Positions 23,741 through 32,436 of a stretch of DNA of 39,921 nt are shown here, one piece after another. The stretch is taken from positions 1 to 39,921 of the forward strand of contig JBPCKZ010000041.1 of assembly GCA_051003795.1 (NCBI GenBank). Direction: 5' to 3'. The stretch's first letter is position 1; every line of letters begins with the position of its first letter. The notes under the pieces were generated by a model. That model did no database searches. It worked only from the letters and a program-made list of their open reading frames with translations, and was not told the DNA's origin. Made by a program: the position numbers and the translations under genes. Source of the DNA: JALYXS01 sp051003795 (GTDB lineage Bacteria; Acidobacteriota; Terriglobia; Bryobacterales; Bryobacteraceae).

Positions 23741-24322
23741 TTATTGGCGCAGTGGGTCCGGTGCACCCTTCGGCTGGACAGTCCCCGTGAGCGACATCGT
23801 CAAATCAACCTTGTCGCCGACTTTTAGCAAGAAGTTGCTCGGGTTCTTCATCCCCCAACTGACATAAGGAATCGTGAAAGAGGCAATAGCCGTCACCAGG
23901 CCGTTCTCGAATTTCACTTTCGCCGGGAGGGCCACATCATGATCCTGACCGTGAATGCGCAGGATGCCGTGAATGTCGACTTGCGATTCGCCGTTGAGAG
24001 CGAGTTTGCCGGCGACGCGATCGGGAGAGAAGATCGCATCGGGGTACCGGTCGCTTTGCAGAATGTCTTTGTGCATCCGGCGGTCGCGCATGGCGCTCCC
24101 GGAATTGCCGCTCCGCGCGTCAACCACAATCCGGCCGCTCGCCGTTCCGTCCGCCGGGTTGATGTGAACCAAGCCGCTCTTCACCTGAAACGTTCCGCGA
24201 ACCGTATGGAGAACATCGCCGAGAGTGAATTGCACGCCGCTATGCGCCGGGTCCACATTGATGGAAACATCCTGCGCGCCGACAGGCAGGCCCAACGCGA
24301 ATAAAAGTAGGAAGGATTTCAC
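23741..24322 (-). CDS. YceI family periplasmic lipid-binding protein
   Basis: From GTG 24322, which overlaps the stop of the FAD oxidoreductase (GTGA), the protein has 193 residues with a signal peptide (VKSFLLLFALGLPVGAQ). The mature part shows the YceI lipocalin-like pattern: NVDPAHSGVQFTLGDVLHTVRGTF, DGTASGRIVVDARSGNSGSAMRDRRMHKDIL (split by the typical Asp-Arg step), YPDAIFSPDRV, and a C-terminal FTIPYVSWGMKNPS. Known YceI structures bind long isoprenoid or alkyl chains. A longer open frame to 24898 is antisense-like and rejected. Its position as last gene of the polyketide unit suggests it binds or carries that product. Confidence 0.9.
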   Translation of the reverse strand: MKSFLLLFALGLPVGAQDVSINVDPAHSGVQFTLGDVLHTVRGTFQVKSGLVHINPADGTASGRIVVDARSGNSGSAMRDRRMHKDILQSDRYPDAIFSPDRVAGKLALNGESQVDIHGILRIHGQDHDVALPAKVKFENGLVTAIASFTIPYVSWGMKNPSNFLLKVGDKVDLTMSLTGTVQPKGAPDPLRQ

Positions 24323-25425
24323 GATTGTAAGATGCCCCAGCCGAGTGGGAGGATCGCGTCGAAGAAAAATTCGCCCGGCTTGAGATCGCCGACGTGCATG
24401 GCGAGCATGTTGTAAAAAATCGACGGGCGCGCGGCCAGCGCGGGCAGCACGCGATGCAGCAGCCCGGGCCAGCGGTCGAGCAGGAGCATCATGCCACCCA
24501 TCATCATCGGCCGGCGCATTAAGCGGTTGTGCGCGGACTGGTAATCCGCGAGGTGGCCGGCGGCAAGCGCCTCGGCGAGACTCACGGCTTGCAGAAACGC
24601 GAGGCAGAGTCCTTCGCCGGTGATGGCGTCGACGGAGCCGGAGGCGTCTCCAATCAGCGCGACATTGGCGCGCGCGACCCGCTTCAACCGTCGCGTGATC
24701 GTGACTGTGCCTTTCTCCGCCGAGGTAACGGCTGCTCGTTCCAGGTGAAGGCTTAAATCGGGAAAACGCGCGAGAGCCTCGTCTAGACGCAGATGCGAGT
24801 CGCGGGACGTTAGCGCCACGCAGACTTCCGCGGGGCCGACGGGCGTTGTGTAGATCTGGCATCCGGCGCCCCAATAGATCTCCATGCAATCCGTCCATGG
24901 CTCAACGCGGTAGTGGCGGCGGAACCCGAACCGCTCGCTCTTATGATGGTGCCCGTCGAGTCCGGCCCACCGCCGCACGCGCGAAGTTTGACCGTCCGCT
25001 CCCACGATCCAGCGGGCGCGAACTTGCAGTCCATTCACATCGACGGTGGAATCCGCGATGGCGTTGACGCGCGTTCCCCACAGAAGCTCGACGCCCGCTT
25101 GCTCCGCTCGCTCCACGAGGAGCGGGTGCAGCACCGTTCGCCGCACGCCCAATGCCGAGCCGTGCGGAAAGCTCGCATCCACTGCCGCGCCCGCTCCGCG
25201 GAACCGAATTCCGCGAAAGGGAAAACTCGCATCGGAGCCGGGCAGCGCGACCCCGAGCCGCTCTAGAGCGGCCAGCGAATCCGGCATGAGGCCCTCGCCG
25301 CACGCCTTATCAATAGGTGGACGGGCGGGATCCGCCAGCATGACCCGAAATCCGTTGGCGCGAGCGGCGATCGCCGCCGCAAGTCCCGCCGGGCCGCCGC
25401 CGATCACGAATACGTCGGTGCTCAC
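24319..25425 (-). CDS. FAD-dependent oxidoreductase associated with type III polyketide synthase
   Basis: Read from GTG 25425 (overlapping the PKS stop as GTGA), the protein has 368 residues. The FAD fold is TDVFVIGGGPAGLAAAIAA. It is followed by DKACGEGLMPDSLAALERLG, the ADGQTSRVRRWAGL motif and the second FAD motif ALIGDASGSVDAITGEGLCLAF. The pattern is that of the geranylgeranyl-reductase/p-hydroxybenzoate-hydroxylase superfamily. Enzymes of this type next to type III PKSs hydroxylate or oxidise the aromatic polyketide, as in Streptomyces phenolic-lipid operons. Whether this one oxidises a ring or saturates a chain is not decidable here. The longer frame to 25575 lies over the PKS gene and is rejected. 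Confidence 0.88.
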   Translation of the reverse strand: MSTDVFVIGGGPAGLAAAIAARANGFRVMLADPARPPIDKACGEGLMPDSLAALERLGVALPGSDASFPFRGIRFRGAGAAVDASFPHGSALGVRRTVLHPLLVERAEQAGVELLWGTRVNAIADSTVDVNGLQVRARWIVGADGQTSRVRRWAGLDGHHHKSERFGFRRHYRVEPWTDCMEIYWGAGCQIYTTPVGPAEVCVALTSRDSHLRLDEALARFPDLSLHLERAAVTSAEKGTVTITRRLKRVARANVALIGDASGSVDAITGEGLCLAFLQAVSLAEALAAGHLADYQSAHNRLMRRPMMMGGMMLLLDRWPGLLHRVLPALAARPSIFYNMLAMHVGDLKPGEFFFDAILPLGWGILQS

Positions 25426-26480
25426 CACCGGAGCAGAACCAGTTCGGAACAAAATCCCGGTCCCATGGCGGCCAGCACGCTGTAGCTGCCTTCGCAAGGC
25501 CGATGCTTCGTCGTGAACTGTTCGAGCACGACCAGCACGGAGGCCGAAGAAAGATTTCCGGTCTCGCTCAGGCATCTCCAGGAAACGTCGAGCGCGCCGT
25601 CGCGAAGTTCCAGCGCTTCGGCGGTAGCTTCGAGGACCTTGGGCCCGCCGGTGTGAAGAATCCAGCTATCGATGTCCGCGCGTGTAAGACCTTCACCGGC
25701 GAGAAAAGCGTCGACATCGCGCGCGAGAAACTTCTTCACGACGTGCGGAACCTCGGGGGAGAGCACGATGCGGAAGCCTTTTTCGGAGACGGCCCAACCC
25801 ATCACGTGCTCCGAATCCGGGTAGAAGACCGAGCGCGTCTCCACGATCTTGGGGCCGGATAGTTCGTGGCGGTCGCGATTCGATCCGGACACGAGCACGG
25901 CCGCCGCCCCATCGCCGAACAACCCGGTCGAGATGAGATTCGCCATCGAAAGATCGTCGCGCTGGATCGTGAGGGAGCACAGTTCGACGGAGAGCACGAG
26001 AGCGACCTGATCGGGATACGCTTTCACGTAATCCGACGCGCGCGCGATTCCCGCGGCACCGCCGACACAGCCGAGCCCGAATATGGGGATGCGTTTGATG
26101 TTGGGCGACAGGCCCATCAGGTTTACCAGACGCGCGTCGATGGACGGACTGGCAATGCCGCTGATCGAAACGAAGAAAATGGCGCCGATTTCGGAGCGGG
26201 AGACGTCCGCCCGGGCGAGAGCGCGGCAGACCGCCTTCTGGCCAAGATCGAGCGCGGCTGCTATCCAGAGATCGTTCGCTTCGCCCCAGGTTTTCAGGCG
26301 CTCGTAGGTCTCGATCGGATAAGCGAGATGGCGCGTTTCCACGCCCACGCGCGAGTGGATGCGCGCGAGAGGAACGGAAGCGGCGATCTCCGGCCCCCAG
26401 TGGCGCGCGAAGGCGGCGGCGAGAGTGCTCTGTTTATACCGGTACTTGGGGAAAGCGCTGGCTACGCTCGCGATGTGCAT
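25422..26480 (-). CDS. Type III polyketide synthase (chalcone/stilbene synthase family)
   Basis: The 352-residue protein has the thiolase-fold layout and an intact Cys-His-Asn triad: Cys138 in IFGLGCVGGAAGIARASDY, His276 in WILHTGGPKVLEA, and Asn309 in LSETGNLSSASVLV. The terminal MGPGFCSELVLLRW matches the GFGPG end loop. Such enzymes extend an acyl-CoA starter with malonyl-CoA and cyclise it to resorcinols, pyrones, phloroglucinols or acylphenols. The starter and ring type cannot be read from sequence. It starts ten bases after the aminotransferase stop, and its own stop overlaps the start of the FAD oxidoreductase, so the enzymes are made together. Confidence 0.93.
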   Translation of the reverse strand: MHIASVASAFPKYRYKQSTLAAAFARHWGPEIAASVPLARIHSRVGVETRHLAYPIETYERLKTWGEANDLWIAAALDLGQKAVCRALARADVSRSEIGAIFFVSISGIASPSIDARLVNLMGLSPNIKRIPIFGLGCVGGAAGIARASDYVKAYPDQVALVLSVELCSLTIQRDDLSMANLISTGLFGDGAAAVLVSGSNRDRHELSGPKIVETRSVFYPDSEHVMGWAVSEKGFRIVLSPEVPHVVKKFLARDVDAFLAGEGLTRADIDSWILHTGGPKVLEATAEALELRDGALDVSWRCLSETGNLSSASVLVVLEQFTTKHRPCEGSYSVLAAMGPGFCSELVLLRW

Positions 26481-26490
26481 GAATAAAGCC

Positions 26491-27879
26491 TTAGACGTTG
26501 ATTACGCGCCGCGCCAGACCGAGGGCTTCGGTCCAGAACGACCCGGAGGCGTGCATCAGTTCGACAGTTGTGTGAACGGCATCGACGAACTCGTCGAGCT
26601 GACTTTCGCTCACCATCAGCGGTGGGGCGGCCTTGAGCACCAGGAAATTGTTGCCGCAGATCTGCGTGAGCATTCCGAAATCGCGAAACAGGCGCATCAC
26701 GACAACTTGCCCGAACATGCTGGGGTGGATCTTCATGAAGGTCTCGAAAAGAACGCGGATTTTTAATTTTTGCGGAGCGGTGAAGACGATTCCGTTCAGC
26801 AGGCCGATGCCGCGGATTTCCCGCACCATCTCGAAGCCGGATAGCTTTTCCCGCAGGCGTTGGCGCAGATAATCGCCCAAGACCGTCGCGCGTTGGCCCA
26901 GATTTTCGCGCTCGAGTACCTCCAGAGTGGCAAGTCCGGCGCGCATGGAGAGGCTGTTTTCGCTGAAGGTGGAGGCGTGGACGATGGATCGTTTCAGCGA
27001 ATTGTAGACGGAGTTGTAAACGGCGTCGGACATGAGCAGCGCCGCAACGGGGACCAGGCCGCCGCTCAGCGCTTTGGCTAGGATCACCATGTCGGGATCG
27101 AGATCGAGATTCGCATCGACGTGATGCGAGGCCAGGAACGGGCCGGTGCGGTACATGCCGGTCTGCACTTCATCGAGCACGAAGAGCGTGCCGTGGCGAT
27201 GGCAGAGGTCCTGCGCGGTTTTCAGATACCCGGGCGGCGGGAGGCGAATGCCGGCTTCGGATTGAACCGGCTCAACGACGAACGCGGCAAAACGTTTGGT
27301 GGCAAGCTTGGCTTCGAGGGCGGCGGGATCGCCCCACGGGACGGCTTCCGTGCCAGGAAGCATCGGACCGAAATCTTCGCGCCAGAATGCATCGCCCATG
27401 AGCGAGAGCGCGCCGCACGTGAGGCCGTGGAAAGCGCCTTCCGCATAAAGCAGGCCGGTCCGCTTGGTGTGCGCGCGGGAGAACTTGATGGCGGCTTCCA
27501 CGCCTTCGCTTCCGGAACTGCAGAAGAACGCCTTGCGAAGGCGTCCGCCGGCGCGCGCGCAGAGTTTTTCGGCCAACTCGCCGGCCAATTCCGGTACGTG
27601 GCTCTGCAGCATGGCAGGCCCATTGCGGTCCAGCTCGCGCTTGAGAGCTTCGACGATCGCGGGGTGATTGTGCCCGGCGTTGTGGACGCAGTAGCCCGAA
27701 AGAAAATCGAGGATTCGCTCGCCGCTCGTGGTAAAAAGTTCGGCCCCGAGGCACCGCTCGTACCGGACGTTCATTTGGAGCAGGTTGAGCAGCCTCACCC
27801 ATTGCGGATTCACGTGCGCCGCGTAGGCGAAGTCGGAAGCCGGAGCTGTTACCGCGGAGGTCAAGTTTGGTGACGTCAT
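26491..27879 (-). CDS. Class III PLP-dependent aminotransferase
   Basis: From ATG 27879 the protein has 462 residues and all class III motifs: LDFLSGYCVHNAGHNHPAIV, FFCSSGSEGVEAAIKFSRAHT, AFHGLTCGALSLMG, the cofactor aspartate in TLFVLDEVQTGMYRTG (Asp236) and the Schiff-base Lys269 in VILAKALSGGLVPVAALL. Family relatives act on ornithine, putrescine, beta-alanine and, in hopanoid synthesis, on a hopanoid aldehyde. The long N-terminus and Leu-rich start (HVNPQWVRLLNLLQM) resemble the lipid- or polyamine-acting members, but that is weak. It is the first gene of the type III PKS unit and so may supply an aminated starter or aminate the product. A start at 27939 is possible but less family-like. 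Confidence 0.9.
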   Translation of the reverse strand: MTSPNLTSAVTAPASDFAYAAHVNPQWVRLLNLLQMNVRYERCLGAELFTTSGERILDFLSGYCVHNAGHNHPAIVEALKRELDRNGPAMLQSHVPELAGELAEKLCARAGGRLRKAFFCSSGSEGVEAAIKFSRAHTKRTGLLYAEGAFHGLTCGALSLMGDAFWREDFGPMLPGTEAVPWGDPAALEAKLATKRFAAFVVEPVQSEAGIRLPPPGYLKTAQDLCHRHGTLFVLDEVQTGMYRTGPFLASHHVDANLDLDPDMVILAKALSGGLVPVAALLMSDAVYNSVYNSLKRSIVHASTFSENSLSMRAGLATLEVLERENLGQRATVLGDYLRQRLREKLSGFEMVREIRGIGLLNGIVFTAPQKLKIRVLFETFMKIHPSMFGQVVVMRLFRDFGMLTQICGNNFLVLKAAPPLMVSESQLDEFVDAVHTTVELMHASGSFWTEALGLARRVINV

Positions 27880-27979
27880 CGGGCGGAGTCGCGTTTCGTA
27901 CAGTCGGCCGCGTGGTATCGCCGCTGCGCGCGGGCCCATCGGCGATATACAATTACTTTAAGCCCCAAGCAGATAGGCC

Positions 27980-30900
27980 ATGCTCTTGCCGTTTCCCAGG
28001 ACTGCCGCATTTCTATTTTCAGTCGCGGTTTCGGGTAGCGCCCTTGCCGCCGATCCAGTCGAATTCAATCGCGACATCCGCACCATTCTCTCCGATCGCT
28101 GCTATGCCTGCCACGGCCCGGATCAGGCGAAGCGCACCAGCAAGCTCCGTCTCGACTCGGAAGCTGGCGCGAAAGCCGATCTCGGCGGGCACTTTGCCAT
28201 CGTGCCGGGCGACCCCGCGAAAAGCCAAGTCATTCGTCGAATCAATGGCGACGAAAAAACCCGCATGCCTCCAGCCTGGTCGGGGGCGGCAAAGCTGCCG
28301 GATCGCGAAATCGATCTCCTCACGCGTTGGGTCGCTCAAGGAGCGCAATGGCAGGATCACTGGTCATTTATTCCGCCCAAAAGATCGGCGCCGCCGTCCG
28401 TCTCCGATGCGCGCTGGCCGAAAAACCCAATCGATTCGTTCGTGTTGGCGAAGCTCGATCGTGAAGGGCTGAAGCCATCTCCCGAAGCCGATCGCCGCAC
28501 GATTATCCGCCGCGTGTCGCTCGATCTCACCGGATTGCCGCCCACTCCCGCCGAAGTCGACGCGTTCGTGAATGACGCACGGCCAAACGCGTACGAGAAG
28601 GTTGTCGACCGTCTGCTCGCATCGCCCCGCTATGGCGAACGGATGGCGATCCGCTGGCTTGACGCGGCGCGCTACGCCGATACGAACGGATATCAAACCG
28701 ACGGCGAACGTTCCATGTGGCGGTGGCGCGATTGGGTGATCGACGCATTCAACCGCAACATGCCGTTCGACAGATTCACGGTCGAGCAGATCGCGGGAGA
28801 CATGCTGCCGCACGCGACCAGAAGCCAGATCCTGGCGACGGGATTCAATCGCAATCACCGGGGCAATGGCGAGGGCGGAATTATTCCCGAGGAATACGCC
28901 GTCGAGTACGTGGTCGATCGCGTGGAGACCACTTCGGCCGTGTGGCTGGGCGTTACGCTCGGTTGCGCGCGCTGCCACAACCACAAGTACGATCCGTTTC
29001 CGCAAAAGGATTTCTACCGGTTTTTCGCCTTTTTCAACAACGTTCCCGAACGAGGAATGGCTTTTAAGTACGGAAATTCGCCGCCCGTGATGGTGGCGCC
29101 GACGCCCGAAGATGAGCGAAAGCTTGAGGCGCTCGACCGCGAACTCGGCACGGCGGAAAGCGCGCTTGCGAAGCTGGAGCCGGAAATCGCGAAGGCGCAG
29201 CCGGCATGGGAGGCTTCGCTGGCCGGGCAGCCGGACGTGGATTGGGCGGAATCGCGAGGCGTTGCGGCACTGTTTCCGCTCCCGCAGGATCTCGGCAACT
29301 TCGATGGCAAACGATCGTTCGAGGGCGGAGACGTGGCGAATTTCGGTTTCTACGATTCGTTCACGCTTTCGGCCTGGATTAATCCCGTGAATCCAACCGG
29401 CGCGATTATCAGCCGCGCGCAGGACGAGACGCAGGGTCAAGGCCTCGGGTTGTATCTCCAAGACGGACACTTGCTCGGCGCGTTGGCGCTCCGATGGCTG
29501 GACGATGGCGCGCGCGTGGAGAGCGAGTCCGCGGTGCCAATGAACCGCTGGTCGCACGTGATTCTGACGTATGACGGTTCACGAATGGCGAGCGGAATTC
29601 ACATTTATTTGAATGGCGAGCCGCTGAAGCTGAAGGTCGCTCTCGACGTTTTAAACCAGACTTTTGCGATCAAGCAGCCGCTTCGGATTGGCGCGGGCCT
29701 CGGTCCCGCGAACCGGTTTCAGGGCTCGATCAATCGCGTGCGCATCTATAATGCGGCGCTTACGCCCGAAGAGGCGGCGGTGCTTGCCGCTCCGGAATCG
29801 ATAAGCGAAATCGCGAAGCTCGCGCCGAACATGAGAACGCCCGCGCAGTCCAACAAACTGCGTTGGTGCTACCTCGATTCGTATGCGCCCGCGCCGATGC
29901 GGGAAGCGCGCAAACAGGTTCTCGATCTGCGCGCCGAGCGCGCATCGTTGATGGCAGGTTTTCCGACCGTGATGGTGATGCAAGAAAGCCCGAAGCCGCG
30001 CGAGACGCACGTTTTGATTCGCGGCTCTTACGACCGTCCGGGAGAGAAGGTTTCGCCCGGCGTTCCTTCGGTATTGCCGGCGCTTCCGGCGGGCGCGCCG
30101 AATAACCGCCTCGGCTTGGCGAAGTGGATGGTGGACCCCACGAATCCGCTCACCGCTCGCGTGACCGTGAACCGTTTCTGGCAGATGTATTTCGGGACCG
30201 GTCTGGTCAAGACGGTGGAGGATTTCGGTTCCCAAGGCGAGTGGCCGTTGAATCCCGAACTACTCGACTGGTTGGCAACCGAATTCATTCGCACCGGTTG
30301 GGATATGAAGGCGATCCAAAAGATCATCGTGATGAGCGCTACTTACCGGCAGTCTTCCGAGGCTACGCCGGAGTCGATTCAGAAAGATCCCGAGAACCGT
30401 CTGCTGGCGCGCGGCCCCCGGCTGCGGCTCCCGGCGGAGGCGATCCGCGATCAGGCGCTCGCGATTTCGGGGTTGCTGGTGGAGAAGATCGGCGGGCCTT
30501 CGGTGAAACCGTATCAGCCGCCGGGTCTCTGGAAAGAATTGACCGGCGGCGAGGATTACAAACCGGACACGGGCGACGGACTGCACCGGCGCAGCTTGTA
30601 CACGTATTGGAAGCGCACCTCGCCGCCTCCCGCCATGATGAATTTCGATGCGCCGGGCCGGGAAGCTTGCGCGGTTCGCGAGCTGCGCACGAATACGCCG
30701 CTGCAATCGCTGAATTTGATGAACGATTTGACGTATCTGGAAGCGGCTCGGGCAATCGCGCGGCGGATGATGCGCGAGGGTGGCGGCACGGCGCCGGAGC
30801 GGATCGACTTTGCGTTCCGGCTGGCGACGGCGCGCCATCCGAAGAAGCGCGAGAGCGAGATTTTGCTGGCGAGCTACGGCTACTATCGCGATATGTTCCA

Positions 30901-31024
30901 GACCGATCCGGATAAGGCGGCGAAGTATGTGGATGCCGCCGATGCGAATGCAATCGATCTGGCGGCGTACTCAACGGTGGCAAGTTTGATTTTGAACCTG
31001 GATGTAACGGTGAGCAAAGAATGA
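27980..31024 (+). CDS. Secreted DUF1549/DUF1553 protein with cytochrome-c-like motif and LamG-like domain
   Basis: The 1014-residue protein has a signal peptide (to about AADPVEF). A planctomycete-type cytochrome c segment follows, with CYACH (Cys41, Cys44, His45) and later a Met-rich TRMPP. DUF1549 (about 130-340) holds SLDLTGLPPTPAEVDAF, YADTNGYQTDGERSMWRWRDW and a second heme-type motif CARCH (329-333) in GCARCHNHKYDPF. A LamG/concanavalin-like insert lies at about 440-600 (FTLSAWINP, WSHVILTYDG, INRVRIYNAALTPEEA). DUF1553 follows at about 700-1000 (NPLTARVTVNRFWQMYFG, WELNPELLDWLA-like, NTPLQSLNLMND). Such proteins are abundant in Planctomycetes, Verrucomicrobia and Acidobacteria and probably act on extracellular polymers or sugars, but no reaction is proven. 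Its stop overlaps the DUF1501 start (ATGA). Confidence 0.93.
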   Translation: MLLPFPRTAAFLFSVAVSGSALAADPVEFNRDIRTILSDRCYACHGPDQAKRTSKLRLDSEAGAKADLGGHFAIVPGDPAKSQVIRRINGDEKTRMPPAWSGAAKLPDREIDLLTRWVAQGAQWQDHWSFIPPKRSAPPSVSDARWPKNPIDSFVLAKLDREGLKPSPEADRRTIIRRVSLDLTGLPPTPAEVDAFVNDARPNAYEKVVDRLLASPRYGERMAIRWLDAARYADTNGYQTDGERSMWRWRDWVIDAFNRNMPFDRFTVEQIAGDMLPHATRSQILATGFNRNHRGNGEGGIIPEEYAVEYVVDRVETTSAVWLGVTLGCARCHNHKYDPFPQKDFYRFFAFFNNVPERGMAFKYGNSPPVMVAPTPEDERKLEALDRELGTAESALAKLEPEIAKAQPAWEASLAGQPDVDWAESRGVAALFPLPQDLGNFDGKRSFEGGDVANFGFYDSFTLSAWINPVNPTGAIISRAQDETQGQGLGLYLQDGHLLGALALRWLDDGARVESESAVPMNRWSHVILTYDGSRMASGIHIYLNGEPLKLKVALDVLNQTFAIKQPLRIGAGLGPANRFQGSINRVRIYNAALTPEEAAVLAAPESISEIAKLAPNMRTPAQSNKLRWCYLDSYAPAPMREARKQVLDLRAERASLMAGFPTVMVMQESPKPRETHVLIRGSYDRPGEKVSPGVPSVLPALPAGAPNNRLGLAKWMVDPTNPLTARVTVNRFWQMYFGTGLVKTVEDFGSQGEWPLNPELLDWLATEFIRTGWDMKAIQKIIVMSATYRQSSEATPESIQKDPENRLLARGPRLRLPAEAIRDQALAISGLLVEKIGGPSVKPYQPPGLWKELTGGEDYKPDTGDGLHRRSLYTYWKRTSPPPAMMNFDAPGREACAVRELRTNTPLQSLNLMNDLTYLEAARAIARRMMREGGGTAPERIDFAFRLATARHPKKRESEILLASYGYYRDMFQTDPDKAAKYVDAADANAIDLAAYSTVASLILNLDVTVSKE

Positions 31025-32406
31025 ACCGGCGGGAATTTTTTCAAAAAGCGGCGGGAGGGGGGCTTGGCCTCGCGGCGCTTTCTTCTTTGCTTGGCGACGA
31101 CGGAATGCAACTCCCTGTCAAAGCCAAGCGCGTCATCTACCTGTTTCAATCCGGCGGGCCGTCGCAGATGGAGTTGTTCGATTACAAACCCCGCCTGAAG
31201 GATCTCGCGAAAACGGAACTGCCGGAATCGATTCGCGGCGGCCAGCGGCTCACCGGCATGACTTCCACGCAGACCAGTTTCCCGGTCGCGCCATCGCTAT
31301 TCCAATTCGCGCAACACGGCAACTCGGGAGCATGGGTTAGCGAACTCATGCCGCATCTGGCTGAGGTTTCCGACGATATCTGTTTCATCAAATCGATGTA
31401 CACGGAAGCGATCAATCACGATCCGGCGGTCACGTTTTTCCAGACCGGATTTCAGATCGCGGGCCGGCCTTCGATCGGCGCGTGGTTGTCGTATGGACTA
31501 GGCAGCGAGAACAAGGAACTCCCGGCGTTCGTCGTGATGATTTCCCAAGGCAGCGGAAACGCGAACGATCAGCCGCTCGCCGACCGCCAGTGGGGAAGCG
31601 GCTTTCTGCCCACGAAATATCAAGGCGTGAAGTTCCGGTCGATGGGCGACCCGGTGCTGTATTTGTCGGACCCTCCCGGCTTTCCCACGCAAGCCCGCCG
31701 CCGGTTTATCGACGATTTGGCGCAGTTGAACAAGGTCGAGCTCGATCAATTCGGCGACCCGGAGATTTCGACGCGTATCGCGCAGTACGAGATGGCGTTC
31801 AAGATGCAAAGCTCGGTACCGGAACTGGTGGATCTTTCGAAGGAACCGGCGCGGACCTTTGAGATGTACGGGCCGGATTCGCGCAAGCCCGGTACCTTTG
31901 CCGCGAATTGCCTTCTCGCGCGGAGGCTGTCCGAGCGGGGCGTGCGCTTTGTGCAGCTTTTCCATCGCGGATGGGATCAGCACAATTTTCTGCCGAAGCA
32001 GCTTCCAGGGCAGGCCAAAGACGTGGATCAGCCCTGCGCGGCGCTGATTCAGGATTTGAAAGAACGCGGGCTGCTGGATGAAACGCTGGTGGTGTGGGGC
32101 GGTGAATTCGGACGCACGGTTTACTGCCAGGGCAAGTTGACCGCCGACAATTATGGCCGCGATCATCATCCCCGATGCTTCACCATGTGGATGGCCGGAG
32201 GCGGCATCAAGCCGGGAATCACCCACGGCGAGACCGACGATTACTGCTACAACATTGTGCAAGATCCGGTGCATGTTCACGATCTGCACGCGACGATCTT
32301 GAACCGGCTCGGTATCGACCACACGAAGCTGACTTACAAGTTCCAAGGGCGTCACTTCCGCCTAACGGATGTACGCGGCGAAGTCGTCAAAAAAATTCTT
32401 GCATAG
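31021..32406 (+). CDS. DUF1501 family secreted protein, copy 1
   Basis: The 461-residue protein has a twin-arginine-type leader (MNRREFFQKAAGGGLGLAAL). Its body shows the alkaline-phosphatase/sulfatase-related layout of DUF1501: VIYLFQSGGPSQMELFDYKP, ICFIKSMYTEAINHDPA, WLSYGLGSENKELPAFV, FVQLFHRGWDQHN, DETLVVWGGEFGRT and HHPRCFTMWMAGGGIKPG, with HVHDLHATILNRLGIDH near the end. The metal-ligand-type Asp and His residues seem retained. Its partners are always DUF1549/1553 proteins such as the one whose stop it overlaps. The Tat leader implies folding with a cofactor or metal before export. The substrate is unknown. Confidence 0.94.
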   Translation: MNRREFFQKAAGGGLGLAALSSLLGDDGMQLPVKAKRVIYLFQSGGPSQMELFDYKPRLKDLAKTELPESIRGGQRLTGMTSTQTSFPVAPSLFQFAQHGNSGAWVSELMPHLAEVSDDICFIKSMYTEAINHDPAVTFFQTGFQIAGRPSIGAWLSYGLGSENKELPAFVVMISQGSGNANDQPLADRQWGSGFLPTKYQGVKFRSMGDPVLYLSDPPGFPTQARRRFIDDLAQLNKVELDQFGDPEISTRIAQYEMAFKMQSSVPELVDLSKEPARTFEMYGPDSRKPGTFAANCLLARRLSERGVRFVQLFHRGWDQHNFLPKQLPGQAKDVDQPCAALIQDLKERGLLDETLVVWGGEFGRTVYCQGKLTADNYGRDHHPRCFTMWMAGGGIKPGITHGETDDYCYNIVQDPVHVHDLHATILNRLGIDHTKLTYKFQGRHFRLTDVRGEVVKKILA

Positions 32407-32436
32407 CGCTTTCGGTGGCGCTGGAGTGAAATTCCC

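Noticed and set aside
27871..27879. Palindrome TGACGTCA over the aminotransferase start
   Set aside because: Eight bases only, within the coding start, expected by chance in a window this size.
27948..27953. TACAAT as a -10 box for the cytochrome-type block
   Set aside because: No acceptable -35 at the right distance; a promoter is likely in 27880-27979 but cannot be placed.
28364..29557. 397-residue minus-strand frame
   Set aside because: Antisense to the DUF1549/1553 protein, Arg/His-rich without domain character.
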